Both the position numbers and the translations under genes were made by a program. A DNA stretch of 64,000 bases from UBA4744 sp963723165 (GTDB lineage Bacteria; Actinomycetota; Acidimicrobiia; Spongiisociales; UBA4744). The stretch spans positions 124,001 to 188,000 of the forward strand of contig CAVRPP010000003.1 of NCBI GenBank assembly GCA_963723165.1, written 5' to 3'. Every line of letters starts with the position of its first letter. Position 1 is the stretch's first letter. Shown piece by piece: positions 8,596-18,870 of this stretch. The notes beneath the pieces were generated by a model. The model saw only the letters and a program-made list of their open reading frames with translations. It was not told the origin of the DNA and made no database searches.

Positions 8596-9696
8596 CTAGC
8601 GCAGATCCCGTCGACGGGCGACCCCCCAGAAGCGGATCCGGGGCCGGACGTGATTGGGGGCGGAACGATCCGAAGTCCAGGGGGCATAGGGCGCCATGAT
8701 CAGGTCTGCCAGAGCCAGCAACACCGTGTCGTAATTGACTCGCCACCCGGCGTAGTCGCGCCATGCCTGGTCGCGATCGAGGTTCAGAGGCACCCCGGCT
8801 GCTTCCAACCGGTCACAAGCGTCGTCGAATTCTTCACGGCGGATCGAAATGGGATCGTCTGGTTCAGGGTCCGGGTCGTACACGATGCCAAAGAAATCGG
8901 CGATTCGGCGCAGCGTCACATAACCCGCCCGGATACACATGGCCGCGTTGGGCTGGCGGGGAACGTCGACGGCCGACAAGGTGAGAGCGGCCGCATCGAG
9001 GACGGTCCCGGCGGCAACGATCCATGACTGGTCCGGTTGTGGCGACCGGAAGAAGTTGAGCGCCGCATATGAAGTTTGAGATTCCTGCACTGCCGCAAAC
9101 CAGTTCTCCCATCGCTCCCAGAAGGCCGGCATTTCGTCTAGCCAATCGAGTTGCTGGTATCGGACCAGAAACTCGATTGCGGTCGGAGGCGAACCGGCCC
9201 TGGCTTCCAACAACGCAACCTGCGCCTCGCGCCTGGAGAAAGCTCCGTACATCGACGGGAGAAAGGTGATGAGCAGCGCGACGATCCCGAGCCCGAGCGT
9301 TGCCTCGGAAAAAGCCAGGATCCGTTCGACGACGGTGTCCACCGGCGCGAAACCCAGGGTGAGGAGTGATGAACCGCTGACATAGAACGCGTCGCCGACC
9401 GTGCGGCCCAAAGCCCAGAACATGGCCAGGTACCCGAGCAGAATGGTCGACACCCACACCGCCGGAAGGAGCAAGAGGCTGACGGGAGCGTAGAGGGCCA
9501 TGACCCGATCCCGGGTCGTAAAGTCACGTCGTTCGTTGGCCAGGAACCGAAACACCTTGCCCGTCGAGCGAAAGACCAGGCGGGCCAGGGTGTTCTGAGA
9601 GCTCCTGGGCAGGACTGCGGTCTCCACCGCCGAACGCAGAGCCCAGGCAACCACGCTCACCCCGGCCAGGAATACCAGCGTCCTCAGGACAACCAC
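8596..9696 (-). CDS. Two-TM ion-channel-like membrane protein
   Basis: 366 residues, GTG start. One hydrophobic helix lies at the N-terminus (about 3-22). A second pair at about 75-100 and 125-150 flanks SGSSLLTLGFAPVD, which sits where K+ channels have TVGYGD. The filter is not a canonical potassium filter. The remaining 200 residues are soluble and acidic/aromatic-rich (YQQLDWLDEMPAFWERWENW), probably cytoplasmic. It may be an anion or non-selective channel, or a degenerate homologue; I do not recognise a named family. Divergent from malQ with 98 bp between them. Confidence 0.6.
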   Translation of the reverse strand: MVVLRTLVFLAGVSVVAWALRSAVETAVLPRSSQNTLARLVFRSTGKVFRFLANERRDFTTRDRVMALYAPVSLLLLPAVWVSTILLGYLAMFWALGRTVGDAFYVSGSSLLTLGFAPVDTVVERILAFSEATLGLGIVALLITFLPSMYGAFSRREAQVALLEARAGSPPTAIEFLVRYQQLDWLDEMPAFWERWENWFAAVQESQTSYAALNFFRSPQPDQSWIVAAGTVLDAAALTLSAVDVPRQPNAAMCIRAGYVTLRRIADFFGIVYDPDPEPDDPISIRREEFDDACDRLEAAGVPLNLDRDQAWRDYAGWRVNYDTVLLALADLIMAPYAPWTSDRSAPNHVRPRIRFWGVARRRDLR

Positions 9697-9794
9697 ACAA
9701 ACACCCCACCCTCTCTACCCGGATCAAGCATAGGGACGTTCAACCCCGCATCGACATGTCGCCGATTCGCGCTCTAAACGACACCGAGGGGATA

Positions 9795-11291
9795 ATGCGC
9801 AACATGCACCTGACTCGTTCCTCCGGGATACTCCTCCACCCGACCAGCCTGCCGGGACCATACGGGATCGGTGATCTCGGTCCCACGGCCCATGGATGGC
9901 TCGATGACCTCGCCGCCACGGGATGCACCCTCTGGCAGGTGTTGCCGCTGTGCCCGACCGGATACGCCGACTCGCCGTATCAGTGCTTTTCAACGTTTGC
10001 CGGCAATGTCTATCTGATCAGTCCGGACCTCCTGTGCGAGGAAGGTCTCGTCACTGCCAACGACCTGGCCGCATGCCCCGACTTTCCGGAAGACGAAGTC
10101 GACTACGGCCCGGTGATTTCTTGGAAGCTGGCTCTGCTCGACAGTGCGTTGGAACGTTTCGAAAGTGGGAGTTTCTCGCAACTCAAGGTCGATTTCGAGA
10201 CCTTCCGGGCCTCCAATCGCGAATGGCTCGACGATTTCGCCCTCTTCATGGCCATCAAGGATCTCTACAGCCTGAAGCCATGGACCCAGTGGCCTGCGCC
10301 GCTCCGTGACCGGGATTCGATGCAGTTACAAAAGGCCCGGGCCGCCTACGCGACGGAGGTCACCCGCCACTCTTTTCGTCAGTTCCTCTTCTTCCGGCAA
10401 TGGAAAGCGCTCCGGACCAAGTCGCACGAGGTGGGAGTCAGCATCATCGGGGACCTCCCCATCTTTGTTGCCCACGACTCCGCCGACGTATGGGCCAACC
10501 GCGAGCTGTTCCACCTCGACGCGGCCGGGCAGCCAACCGTGATGGCGGGGGTGCCGCCCGACTACTTCTCCAAGACCGGACAGTTGTGGGGCAATCCGCT
10601 CTATCGCTGGGAGGTTCACGAAGCTTCCGGCTATGCGTGGTGGAAAGCACGGTTTCGGGCAGTGTTCAAGCTGGTAGATGTTGTCCGGGTGGACCATTTC
10701 CGGGGATTCGTCGATTACTGGGAGATCCCGGGAGAAGCCACGACGGCCATCGAGGGTCGTTGGCTGCCGGGACCCGGCGCTCAATTCCTCCAAGCGGTGA
10801 TGAACGAACTGGGAGACCTGCCGATCATCGCCGAAGACCTCGGCGAGATCAATCCGAACGTGTTCGTGCTTCGCGACCAATTCGACCTGCCCGGCATGAA
10901 GATCCTTCAGTTCGCATTCGACGGTGGCCTTGACAATGAGTTTTTGCCTCATCACTACCCGCCCAATTCCATCGTGTACACCGGGACGCACGACAACGAC
11001 ACCATTGTTGGCTGGTGGGACACCGCATCAAAGGAAGAACGGGCGTTCGCCACCAAGTACCTGGCCGTGACCGGAGACGACATCTCGTGGGACTTGATCC
11101 GGGCGGCCTGGCTGTCCAAAGCGAACGTGGCCATAACCCCCCTTCAGGATGTGTTGAGCCTCCCGACCGGCGCCAGGATGAACTTCCCCGGCACCCTCGG
11201 AGGCAACTGGTCCTGGCGCATGCCGGCTGGTGCCTTTTCCCCGGAATTGCAGGCGCAGCTTTCGCAGCTCAATCGGGACGCCCGGCGGTAA
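9795..11291 (+). CDS. malQ: 4-alpha-glucanotransferase (amylomaltase)
   Basis: 498 residues, ATG at 9795 preceded by GAGGGG. A GH77 enzyme: SGILLHPTSLPGPYGIGDLG at the N-terminus, then DLPIFVAHDSADVWAN, the nucleophile Asp of VRVDHFRGF, the acid/base Glu in IIAEDLG and the transition-state Asp in GTHDNDT. It moves alpha-1,4-glucan segments between maltodextrins and frees glucose, in the cytoplasm. Together with the GH13 glucosidase at 23 kb it indicates glycogen or maltodextrin turnover. Upstream, TAGGGACGTTCAACCCC (9731-9747) weakly resembles the two DosR-like boxes. Confidence 0.95.
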   Translation: MRNMHLTRSSGILLHPTSLPGPYGIGDLGPTAHGWLDDLAATGCTLWQVLPLCPTGYADSPYQCFSTFAGNVYLISPDLLCEEGLVTANDLAACPDFPEDEVDYGPVISWKLALLDSALERFESGSFSQLKVDFETFRASNREWLDDFALFMAIKDLYSLKPWTQWPAPLRDRDSMQLQKARAAYATEVTRHSFRQFLFFRQWKALRTKSHEVGVSIIGDLPIFVAHDSADVWANRELFHLDAAGQPTVMAGVPPDYFSKTGQLWGNPLYRWEVHEASGYAWWKARFRAVFKLVDVVRVDHFRGFVDYWEIPGEATTAIEGRWLPGPGAQFLQAVMNELGDLPIIAEDLGEINPNVFVLRDQFDLPGMKILQFAFDGGLDNEFLPHHYPPNSIVYTGTHDNDTIVGWWDTASKEERAFATKYLAVTGDDISWDLIRAAWLSKANVAITPLQDVLSLPTGARMNFPGTLGGNWSWRMPAGAFSPELQAQLSQLNRDARR

Positions 11292-11344
11292 GGGATTCGG
11301 GGGGCCGCCCGGTTGTGTCCCCCGGATCCCGGTACGCTCCGCCT

Positions 11345-12580
11345 ATGCGCATACGGGCGGTCACGATCCTGGGTCTTTGGCTGGCGATCATGGCAGCGGC
11401 TTGCACAACTACCAGCGGAGACCGGGCTACAGGGGACGGTGCCGCAGATCTGGCCGGTCTGCTGGTGGTTTCCCGAGCGGAATCTGCGATCTTCACCATC
11501 AAGCCCGACGGTTCCGACCGCACCGACCTGGTAGTTGAGCGCTCCGGTCTGGCCGCGGTCCAACCGACCTGGTCGCTCGATGGCGAGCGCATCGTGTGGA
11601 CTGAAGTCGACCGCATGAGTGAGGTTCCGGAAGCTTTCATCGTCACTTCGGGGTCGCTGGGAGATCAGTTGGAACGTGTCGAGTCCGGGACCGCACCTTT
11701 CTACTACTCCTGGAGCCCCACCGGCGACACGATCGCCTTCCTCGGGAGCGGCCCGGGCGGGCGGGTGAATCTGGGATTGTTGGACGACGAGGTGCGCCTC
11801 CTCGGAGGGGCCCAGCCGTACTACTTCGCCTGGGCTCCGGACGGCCGATCTCTCCTCACCCACACGGATGGGTCGGAAACAGCCTTACTCTCGACTGATG
11901 GCACCGGGACCAGCCTCGACAGCACGCCGGCCCGGTTCCAAGCTCCCCAATGGTCCGGCGATGGCACCAGGGTGGTCTACGCAACCGGTTCACCACCGCC
12001 GACGGGCGGGGTGAGAACGGGAGCATTTCAGTCCCAGGGACAGGAGATCGTCGTTGCAGAACCCGGAGGCGCCATCCTGCAGAGGCTCGGAGCCTTTTCC
12101 GGCGTCGCCACGTTCGACCTGGGTCCGGGGAGCCTGATCGCACACTCGGTCACACTCGACAGGACCGTGTTCAATTTCGGACCGCTGGTGGTGACGGATC
12201 TGGAATCCGGAGTCGTGACCACAGTGAGCCAGGAACCAGTGCTGGCCTATCAGTGGAGTCCGACCGGTGATGCACTCCTCTATCTCGGTTCTCAGGGCGG
12301 CATCGATCACCCCACGTTCAAATGGTTTGTGTGGGATGGCACCGCATCTACTGAATACGCCACGGTGACCCCGACGCCGGTCTTCGCCACGTCGTATCTG
12401 CCATTCTGGGATCAGTACGCTCGCAGCCATACCCTGTGGGCCCCGGACGGATCGGCCTTTGCCTACTCCGGCCTCAACGAAGAGGGAGAACCAACCGTCT
12501 GGGTGCAGGTCCTCGGCGCCCTCGAGCCAACGGAGGTCGCCCAGGGCGATGTGGTCTTCTGGTCACCGAGCCCCGGGTAG
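11345..12580 (+). CDS. TolB-like beta-propeller lipoprotein
   Basis: 411 residues; ATG at 11345 gives a lipoprotein signal peptide ending in the lipobox MAAAC. The rest consists of repeated strands with the WSLDGERIVW, WSPTGDTIAF, WAPDGRSLL and WSPTGDALLY pattern typical of WD40-like TolB propellers. It should be a surface-exposed, lipid-anchored propeller. It ends 30 bp before the S9 peptidase, which also has a propeller, so the two may be cotranscribed. No enzymatic residues seen. Confidence 0.8.
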   Translation: MRIRAVTILGLWLAIMAAACTTTSGDRATGDGAADLAGLLVVSRAESAIFTIKPDGSDRTDLVVERSGLAAVQPTWSLDGERIVWTEVDRMSEVPEAFIVTSGSLGDQLERVESGTAPFYYSWSPTGDTIAFLGSGPGGRVNLGLLDDEVRLLGGAQPYYFAWAPDGRSLLTHTDGSETALLSTDGTGTSLDSTPARFQAPQWSGDGTRVVYATGSPPPTGGVRTGAFQSQGQEIVVAEPGGAILQRLGAFSGVATFDLGPGSLIAHSVTLDRTVFNFGPLVVTDLESGVVTTVSQEPVLAYQWSPTGDALLYLGSQGGIDHPTFKWFVWDGTASTEYATVTPTPVFATSYLPFWDQYARSHTLWAPDGSAFAYSGLNEEGEPTVWVQVLGALEPTEVAQGDVVFWSPSPG

Positions 12581-12610
12581 GGGCCCGTTCACTCGCACTA
12601 TCCTCGGCAA

Positions 12611-14572
12611 ATGAGACGCACCATCAACCCGCAAGACCTCTGGAGGATCCCCCGGGTCGGTCAGCCGGCCCCTTCCCCCGACGGTAGCTACCTGATCGTT
12701 CCCGTCACGACCTACGATCTCGAGGAGAACAAGGGAACCACCCGTCTGTACCGGGTCGAAAACGGTCGAGTCGATCCACTTACCTCCGCTGATCGATCAA
12801 GCACGGGGCCGGCGGTCAGCCCGGAAGGTACCCACCTGGCCTTCCTGCGAGACGTTGACGAACTGGCTCAGGTCCATGTCATGCAACTCAGTGGCGGCGA
12901 AGCCGAACCCCGAACCGACCTGCCGCTCGGTGTGGCCGGTTTGAAGTGGCTGCCGGATGGGAGCGGCTTGATCCTGGTGGCTTCAGTGTTCAAGGAAGCC
13001 CTGGATCTGGAGGAGACCCGGGAGCTAGCCGCAAGCCGCAAGAAGGATCCCGTCAAGGCTCATATCACCGAGGACCGCGTGTACCGCTTCTGGGACCAGT
13101 GGCTGACGGATGGCAGGGTCCCTCACCTGTTCCACTTCGACCTCAACTCCGGCGAGCTGACCGATCTCACCCAGGATTCACGGCGCTGGTGGAACTGGGA
13201 CACACCCGGCGACAACTTCGACATCGCTCCAGATGGCCGGGAGGTCGCCTTCTCCGCCGACACCAGCGAACCGCCGCACGACCGGCCCCGCTTCGCAGTG
13301 TTCACCGTGCCGGTCGACGGAGGCACCGTGACCTGCCTGACCCCGGACGGGAGCGGCAACGAAGTCCGCCCGCGCTACAGCCCGGACGGAACCTGCATCG
13401 TGTACGGGATGCAACGCGAGATCGACTTCTACGCTGATCGGGTCCGTCTCGTGAGGTACCACCGGAGCGCCCTCGAACATGAAGTCCTGACCGAGGACTG
13501 GGACAGATCGGCTTCGGGATGGGAGTTCACCGGAGAGGGAAACCTCATCCTCACCGCCGAGGACCGGGGCCGGGTCAACCTCTACCGCACTGCCCTGACG
13601 CCCGGAGAGCCCGAACTGGTCGCGGGCGGTGGCACATTCGCAGCCCCTGCTCCCGCCGGTTCCCGACTATTCGCACAGCTGCAGGAACTGAGCCGGCCCG
13701 CCGAGATCGTTGAAGTGACCGGCAACGGTGTCGACCCGATCACCTCATTCACCGGTTCGGTCATGAGCGAGCTTCATTTGGGCGACGTCGAGGAGGTCGA
13801 ATTCGCGGGCGCCGATGGCGCCACCGTCCAGGGATTCGTGGTCTATCCGCCGAACTTCGACGCTTCGACTACCTGGCCTCTGGTTCACAAGATCCACGGC
13901 GGTCCGCACGGCATCTTCGGTGATTTCTTCCACTATCGGTGGAACGCCCACGCCTTTGCGGCTCCCGGCTATGTAGTCGCGATGATCAACTTCCATGGAT
14001 CTACATCGTGGGGCCAGGACTTTGCCACCTCGATCCACGGCGAATGGGGCGACAAACCCACCCGGGACATCCTGGCTGCGACCGACCAACTGATCGAACG
14101 CGGCTTCATCGATCCGGACCGGATGGCCATCACCGGCGGCTCGTACGGCGGTTACATGACCGCCTGGTTGAGCACGCAAACCGACCGTTTCGCCTGTGCG
14201 GTCGCCCACGCCGCCGTCACCAACCTGGGCGGGATGTACGCCAGCGACTTCACTCAGGGGCGGCCCCGGGCCTACGGCGCCGAGTATTTCGAGGATCGGG
14301 AACGAGTCGAATTGTGGAGCCCCAGCGCCCACGCGGCCGGCTACAGCACCCCGACGCTGATCATCCACGGTGAACAGGACTTCCGGGTCCCGGTAACCCA
14401 GGGACTCGAGCTCTACGGGGTACTCAAGGCGAAGGGTGTCGAAGCCCGGCTCGTCTACTACCCCGACGAGAACCACTGGATTCTCAAGCCCCGCAACTCG
14501 ATCCACTGGTACGGCGAGGTTCTCGGCTGGCTCGACCGATACCTCCAACCCCGTTCTGGCGTCAATAACTGA
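12611..14572 (+). CDS. S9 family prolyl oligopeptidase / acylaminoacyl-peptidase
   Basis: 653 residues. The N-terminal two thirds form a beta-propeller (PAPSPDGSYLI, FSADTSEPPHDRP, RYSPDGT). The C-terminal alpha/beta-hydrolase domain carries the Ser nucleophile in GGSYGGYMTAW, Asp in HGEQDFRVPV and His in DENHWI, with the oxyanion region HGGPHG. No signal peptide is evident, so it should degrade short peptides in the cytoplasm. Length and domain order match bacterial acylaminoacyl-peptidases. An inverted repeat overlaps its stop codon. Confidence 0.93.
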   Translation: MRRTINPQDLWRIPRVGQPAPSPDGSYLIVPVTTYDLEENKGTTRLYRVENGRVDPLTSADRSSTGPAVSPEGTHLAFLRDVDELAQVHVMQLSGGEAEPRTDLPLGVAGLKWLPDGSGLILVASVFKEALDLEETRELAASRKKDPVKAHITEDRVYRFWDQWLTDGRVPHLFHFDLNSGELTDLTQDSRRWWNWDTPGDNFDIAPDGREVAFSADTSEPPHDRPRFAVFTVPVDGGTVTCLTPDGSGNEVRPRYSPDGTCIVYGMQREIDFYADRVRLVRYHRSALEHEVLTEDWDRSASGWEFTGEGNLILTAEDRGRVNLYRTALTPGEPELVAGGGTFAAPAPAGSRLFAQLQELSRPAEIVEVTGNGVDPITSFTGSVMSELHLGDVEEVEFAGADGATVQGFVVYPPNFDASTTWPLVHKIHGGPHGIFGDFFHYRWNAHAFAAPGYVVAMINFHGSTSWGQDFATSIHGEWGDKPTRDILAATDQLIERGFIDPDRMAITGGSYGGYMTAWLSTQTDRFACAVAHAAVTNLGGMYASDFTQGRPRAYGAEYFEDRERVELWSPSAHAAGYSTPTLIIHGEQDFRVPVTQGLELYGVLKAKGVEARLVYYPDENHWILKPRNSIHWYGEVLGWLDRYLQPRSGVNN

Positions 14573-14601
14573 GTCGATGAGTCGAAAATCGACGCCAGAA
14601 C
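14553..14601 (+). other. Inverted repeat across the S9 peptidase stop codon
   Basis: GTTCTGGCGTC at 14553-14563 pairs perfectly with GACGCCAGAAC at 14591-14601, an 11 bp stem with a 27-base loop. The left arm lies in the last codons of the peptidase gene. There is no U-run, so it may protect the mRNA 3' end or act as a weak terminator. Confidence 0.5.
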
Positions 14602-14683
14602 AGTCTCAACCAATGGTCGAGGGTTTACAGGGCGTACATTGCTCGTGTCGCGATCGCTGCCAAAAGGCCAGTTCAGGGTGGTT

Positions 14684-14715
14684 CTTACGCGCCGGCTGCG
14701 CGTAAGACGATTTTG
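14684..14715 (+). terminator. Probable intrinsic terminator after the S9 peptidase
   Basis: CTTACGCGC (14684-14692) and GCGCGTAAG (14698-14706) form a perfect 9 bp stem with a five-base loop, followed shortly by TTTTGT. It lies between the peptidase and thiamine pyrophosphokinase genes and would separate the two units. Confidence 0.6.
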
Positions 14716-14773
14716 TAGTTCGCGACCTCATCCAATACATGAACCCTTCCCAACCGCCTAGGGTGTTCACGCC

Positions 14774-15421
14774 ATGCCCCACACAGTGATCGTATTCGCC
14801 GGTGGCGACCCCATCCCCCCGTCGGCGGTGGCAGATTTGCAGCAGTACGGCTTCGTCATCGCGGCCGACTCAGGGCTCGACCGGGCTCGCGAGTCGGGTT
14901 TCACGATCGATTTGCTGGTCGGTGACCTCGACTCGATCAGTGCCGGCGGACGGCAGGAAGCGGAAGAACACGGCACCACAATCGAACGTCACCCCGTCTA
15001 CAAGGACGCCACCGATATGGAACTGGCGTTGCGAGCGGCGCGACGGGTCGGGGCCCGCAAGGTGATCGTCATCGGCGGGCACGGTGGCCGCCAGGACCAC
15101 TACCTGGCCAACGCCCTGCTGCTCCCCTCCCCCGCCTTCGCCGACCTCGACATCGAGTGGCGGGCCGGGCGCGCCCGGCTCTATGCCGTCCACCACGCCC
15201 TGGAACTCGCAGGCAAGATCGGTGCCTCGATCTCCCTCCTGGCCGTGGGTGGAGCGGTCGGCGGTGTGCAGACCGGCGGACTCCGGTGGAACCTCAAGGG
15301 AGAGGATCTCGAACCTGGTTCAACACGGGGAGTGAGCAATGAGTTCAAAGAGAGCACAGCCTCGATCGCGGTCGATTCTGGAACTCTCCTGGTCGTGGTA
15401 CCCGACCCCGAAACCGGTTGA
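14774..15421 (+). CDS. thiN: Thiamine pyrophosphokinase
   Basis: 215 residues from ATG. The family motifs are all present: ADSGLDRA, GDLDSI (metal binding), KDATDMELAL, GGHGGRQDHYLANALLL and STRGVSNEF. The enzyme transfers pyrophosphate from ATP to thiamine to give thiamine diphosphate. I looked for a TPP riboswitch in the 200 bp upstream and did not find its conserved boxes. It ends 211 bp before the large PKD-repeat gene, which is on the same strand. Confidence 0.92.
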   Translation: MPHTVIVFAGGDPIPPSAVADLQQYGFVIAADSGLDRARESGFTIDLLVGDLDSISAGGRQEAEEHGTTIERHPVYKDATDMELALRAARRVGARKVIVIGGHGGRQDHYLANALLLPSPAFADLDIEWRAGRARLYAVHHALELAGKIGASISLLAVGGAVGGVQTGGLRWNLKGEDLEPGSTRGVSNEFKESTASIAVDSGTLLVVVPDPETG

Positions 15422-15522
15422 ACCGCCACCTGCCGGGCCCCTCGATACCGTCAAATAGGCCGGGCGCCCCTTATCAGTGCACCCCTACTCCTAGTAAGCT
15501 ACAAGTCCGACCAGTGATGGTC

Positions 15523-15541
15523 TTGCCACTGCGCGTGGCAA
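15523..15541 (+). other. Hairpin in the leader of the PKD-repeat gene
   Basis: TTGCCAC-TGCGC-GTGGCAA forms a perfect 7 bp stem in the 211 bp between thiN and the PKD gene. It could end the thiN transcript (no U-run follows) or shape the 5' leader. Nothing else is recognisable in this gap. Confidence 0.35.
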
Positions 15542-15632
15542 TCAGGGTTGAAGGGCAAGAGTTGGCTCGATGGTGGGTCACAGGAAACACGGAATTGGGG
15601 CAACGGCAGTGTCGGGCAACGGGGCAGGAATA

Positions 15633-17199
15633 GTGGCCGTGACAACACGGCGATTGGGGCGATCAGCGTTCGCTCTGATGATCGCGTTTGCCCTCATGGT
15701 CAGTCCCGTTCTGACCGGCGTGGCGTGGGCAACGGCACCGGTGGCTGTTGTCAACGGTCCCTACACGGGCACTGCGGGAGTACCCGTGTCGTTCTCAAGT
15801 GCCGGATCGAACGACGACGACGGACAGTGGCACGATCGCCTCGTATTCGTGGACTTTCGGGGATGGCGGGACCAGCACCTTGGCGAACCCCACCCACGCC
15901 TATTCCACCGGGGGCACCTATGACGTCTCACTGATTGTTGTCGATGGTGCATCAGAGACATCGCTCCCCGCAACGACGACCGCCAACATCTCCCCGGCCA
16001 ATGTTGCCCCCACCGCCAACGCCGGGGGACCGTATTCGGGCACCGCCGGGGTATCCATCACCGTCACCGGCGCTGCTTCATCGGACTCCGACGGCACCAT
16101 CTCCACCTACCGCTGGAACTGGGGTGACGGCACCTCAGACACCAAGCTCATCCCAACCGCCAGCCACCATCACCGTACGGCACGCTTCAGCGGACTCCGA
16201 CACCATCTCCACCTCGCTGGCACCGAGGCGACGGGCACCTAGACACCACCAGCTCATCACCAACCGCCAGCCACACCTACACCACCAGCGGCACCAAAAC
16301 CATCACCCTCACCGTCACCGACAACGACGGCGCCACCGACTCCGACACCGCCACCGCCAACATCTCCCCGGCCAATGTTCCCCCCACCGCCAACGCCGGG
16401 GGACCGTATTCGGGCACCGCCGGGGTATCCATCACCGTCACCGGCGCTGCTTCATCGGACTCCGACGGCACCATCTCCACCTACCGCTGGAACTGGGGTG
16501 ACGGCACCTCAGACACCACCAGCTCATCACCAACCGCCAGCCACACCTACACCACCAGCGGCACCAAAACCATCACCCTCACCGTCACCGACAACGACGG
16601 CGCCACCGACTCCGACACCGCCACCGCCAACATCCCCCGGCCAATGTGGCCCCCACCGCCAACGCCGGGGGACCGTATTCGGCACCGCCGGGGTATCCAT
16701 CACCGTCACCGGCCTGCTTCATCGGACTCTCCGACGGCACCACCCACCCCGCTGGAGTGGGGTGACGCCACCTGGACCGACACCTCCGGGACCAGGCTCA
16801 TCACCAACGGCCAGCCACAGCGTCTACACCACCGCTCGTCTCCACAAGCCGGGACCATCATCCTACCGCTCACCGCCAACGACGGCGCCTCACCGACTCC
16901 GACACCGCCACCACCACCGTCAACGCCGGCCCCAACCAGACGCCGAGTGTGACCGTCGGCACTACCGGACGGTCATCCTCACCGTCACCGGCCTGCCTCA
17001 TCGGACTTCTCCGACGGCACCACCCACCACCGCCGGATTGCGGTGACCACCTCAGAACCACAGCCATCGGACCAGCACCGCCACCCACACCAACACCCCA
17101 GCGGCCAACACCACCCCCTCCCGTCACCGACAACGACGGGGCCTACCTACTCCGATCACCGCCACCGGCACCATCTCCTTCGGCGACCAGTCCCCCACC
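15633..17199 (+). pseudogene. Frameshifted N-terminal part of giant PKD-repeat surface protein
   Basis: The likely start is the GTG at 15633, with GGCAGGAA just upstream. A signal peptide follows (ALMIAFALMVSPVLTGVAWA), then a PKD domain (NGPYTGTAG). The frame breaks at about 15810-15830; the continuation (GTIASYSWTFGDGG) is in another frame and runs to 16242. Between about 16140 and 17199 the PKD repeats can be followed only by switching frame several times, and the copies are more diverged than those downstream. The region joins the open 17200-20247 segment. Either several base errors lie in a repeat that is hard to assemble, or this part of the gene is decaying. Confidence 0.6.
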
Positions 17200-18870
17200 G
17201 TGTCGATCACCAGTCCGACCGCAGGACAGACGGTCGCGCGGACAATCACCATCCAGGTCCAGGCCACCGACCCCGAAAGTGCCGCCGGGAGCCTCACCAC
17301 CCAGGTGAGCATCGATGGCGGTACCTGGCAGTCAACCACCTACAATTCCGGCACTTCACGCTACGAACGGGCTCTCAACACCACCACCCTGACCGACGCG
17401 ACACACACCGTGACCGCCCGCGCTACCGACGGGTTCGGCAACACCACAACCACCACCGCCCGCAGCTTCACCGTCAACAACAACCAGGCACCAACCGCCA
17501 ACGCTGGGGGACCGTATTCAGGCACCGCCGGGTCGTCGATCGCCGTTACCGGCGTTGCTTCATCGGACTCCGACGGCACCATCTCCACCTATCGGTGGGA
17601 CTGGGGTGACGGCACTCCAAACACCACCAGCTCCATCCCAACGGCCAGCCACATCTACGCCACCGGAGGCACCAAGACAATCACTCTCACCGTCACCGAC
17701 AACGACGGCGCCACCGACACCGACACGGCCACCGCCAACATCAACGCCCGCCCGAACGCCAACGCCGGCGGGCCGTATTTCGGCACCGCCGGGGTATCCA
17801 TCACCGTCAACGGCGGTAGTTCAACCGACTCCGACGGCACCATCTCCACCTATCGGTGGAACTGGGGTGACGGCACCTCGGACACCACCAGCTCCCTCCC
17901 GACGGCGGTGCACACGTACGCCACAACCGGTAGCAAGACGATCACCCTCACCGTCACCGACAACGACGGCGCCACCGACACCGACACCGCCACAGCAAAC
18001 ATCTCCGGCAACCAATCCCCCACCGTGTCGATCACAAGTCCAACCGCCGGACAGACCGTATCGGGAACGATCACCATCCGGGTCCAGGCCACCGACCCTG
18101 AAAGCGCTCCCGGCAGCCTCACCACCCAGGTAAGCATCGATGGCGGTACCTGGCTTCCGGCTACCTACAACACCTTCACGAGCAGCTACGAGCGAGCCCT
18201 CAACACCACCACCCTGACCGACGCGACACACACCGTGACCGCCCGCGCTACCGACGGGTTCGGCAACACCACAACCACCCCGGCCCGCAGTTTCACCGTC
18301 AACAACAACCAGGCACCAACCGCCAACGCCGGCGGTCCGTATACGGGCACAGCCGGGGTGTCCATCACCGTCAACGGCGGTAGCTCAACCGACAGCGACG
18401 GCACCATCTCCACCTACCGGTGGAACTGGGGCGACGGCACTCCCAACACCACAAACTCGGTTCCGACCGCCGTTCACACCTACACCACCAGTGGTACCAA
18501 GACCATCACCCTCACCGTCACCGACAACGACGGCGCCACCGACACCGACACCGCCACTGCCAGCATCTCCGGCAACCAATCCCCCACCGTGTCGATCAGC
18601 AGTCCAACCGCCGGACAGACCGTCTCGGGCACGATCACCATCCGGGTCCAGGCAACCGACCCCGAAAGCGCCGCCGGGAGCCTCACAACCCAGGTCCGAA
18701 TCGACAGCGGGTCCTGGCAGCCGGCTACCTACAACACCTTCACGAGCAGCTACGAGCGGACCCTCAACACCACCACCCTCAGCGACGCGACACACACCGT
18801 GACCGCCCGCGCTACCGACGGGTTCGGCAACACCACAACCACCACCGCCCGCAGTTTCACCGTCAACAAC
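15990..18870 (+). repeat. Tandem PKD/Ig-coding DNA repeats
   Basis: Long, nearly identical DNA units of roughly 260-290 bp recur. Examples are the pieces beginning at about 16010, 16385, 16650, 17490, 17750, 18310 (PKD type) and 17200, 18010, 18590 (Ig type). Identity is high in the later copies and lower, with indels, in those before 17200. The coding strand is C-rich and G-poor compared with neighbouring genes, from ACC/GAC/AAC codon choice. Confidence 0.8.

Noticed and set aside
14573..14773. TPP riboswitch ahead of thiamine pyrophosphokinase
   Set aside because: The conserved CUGAGA and ACCUGAUC-like boxes are absent; only a terminator-like hairpin is present.
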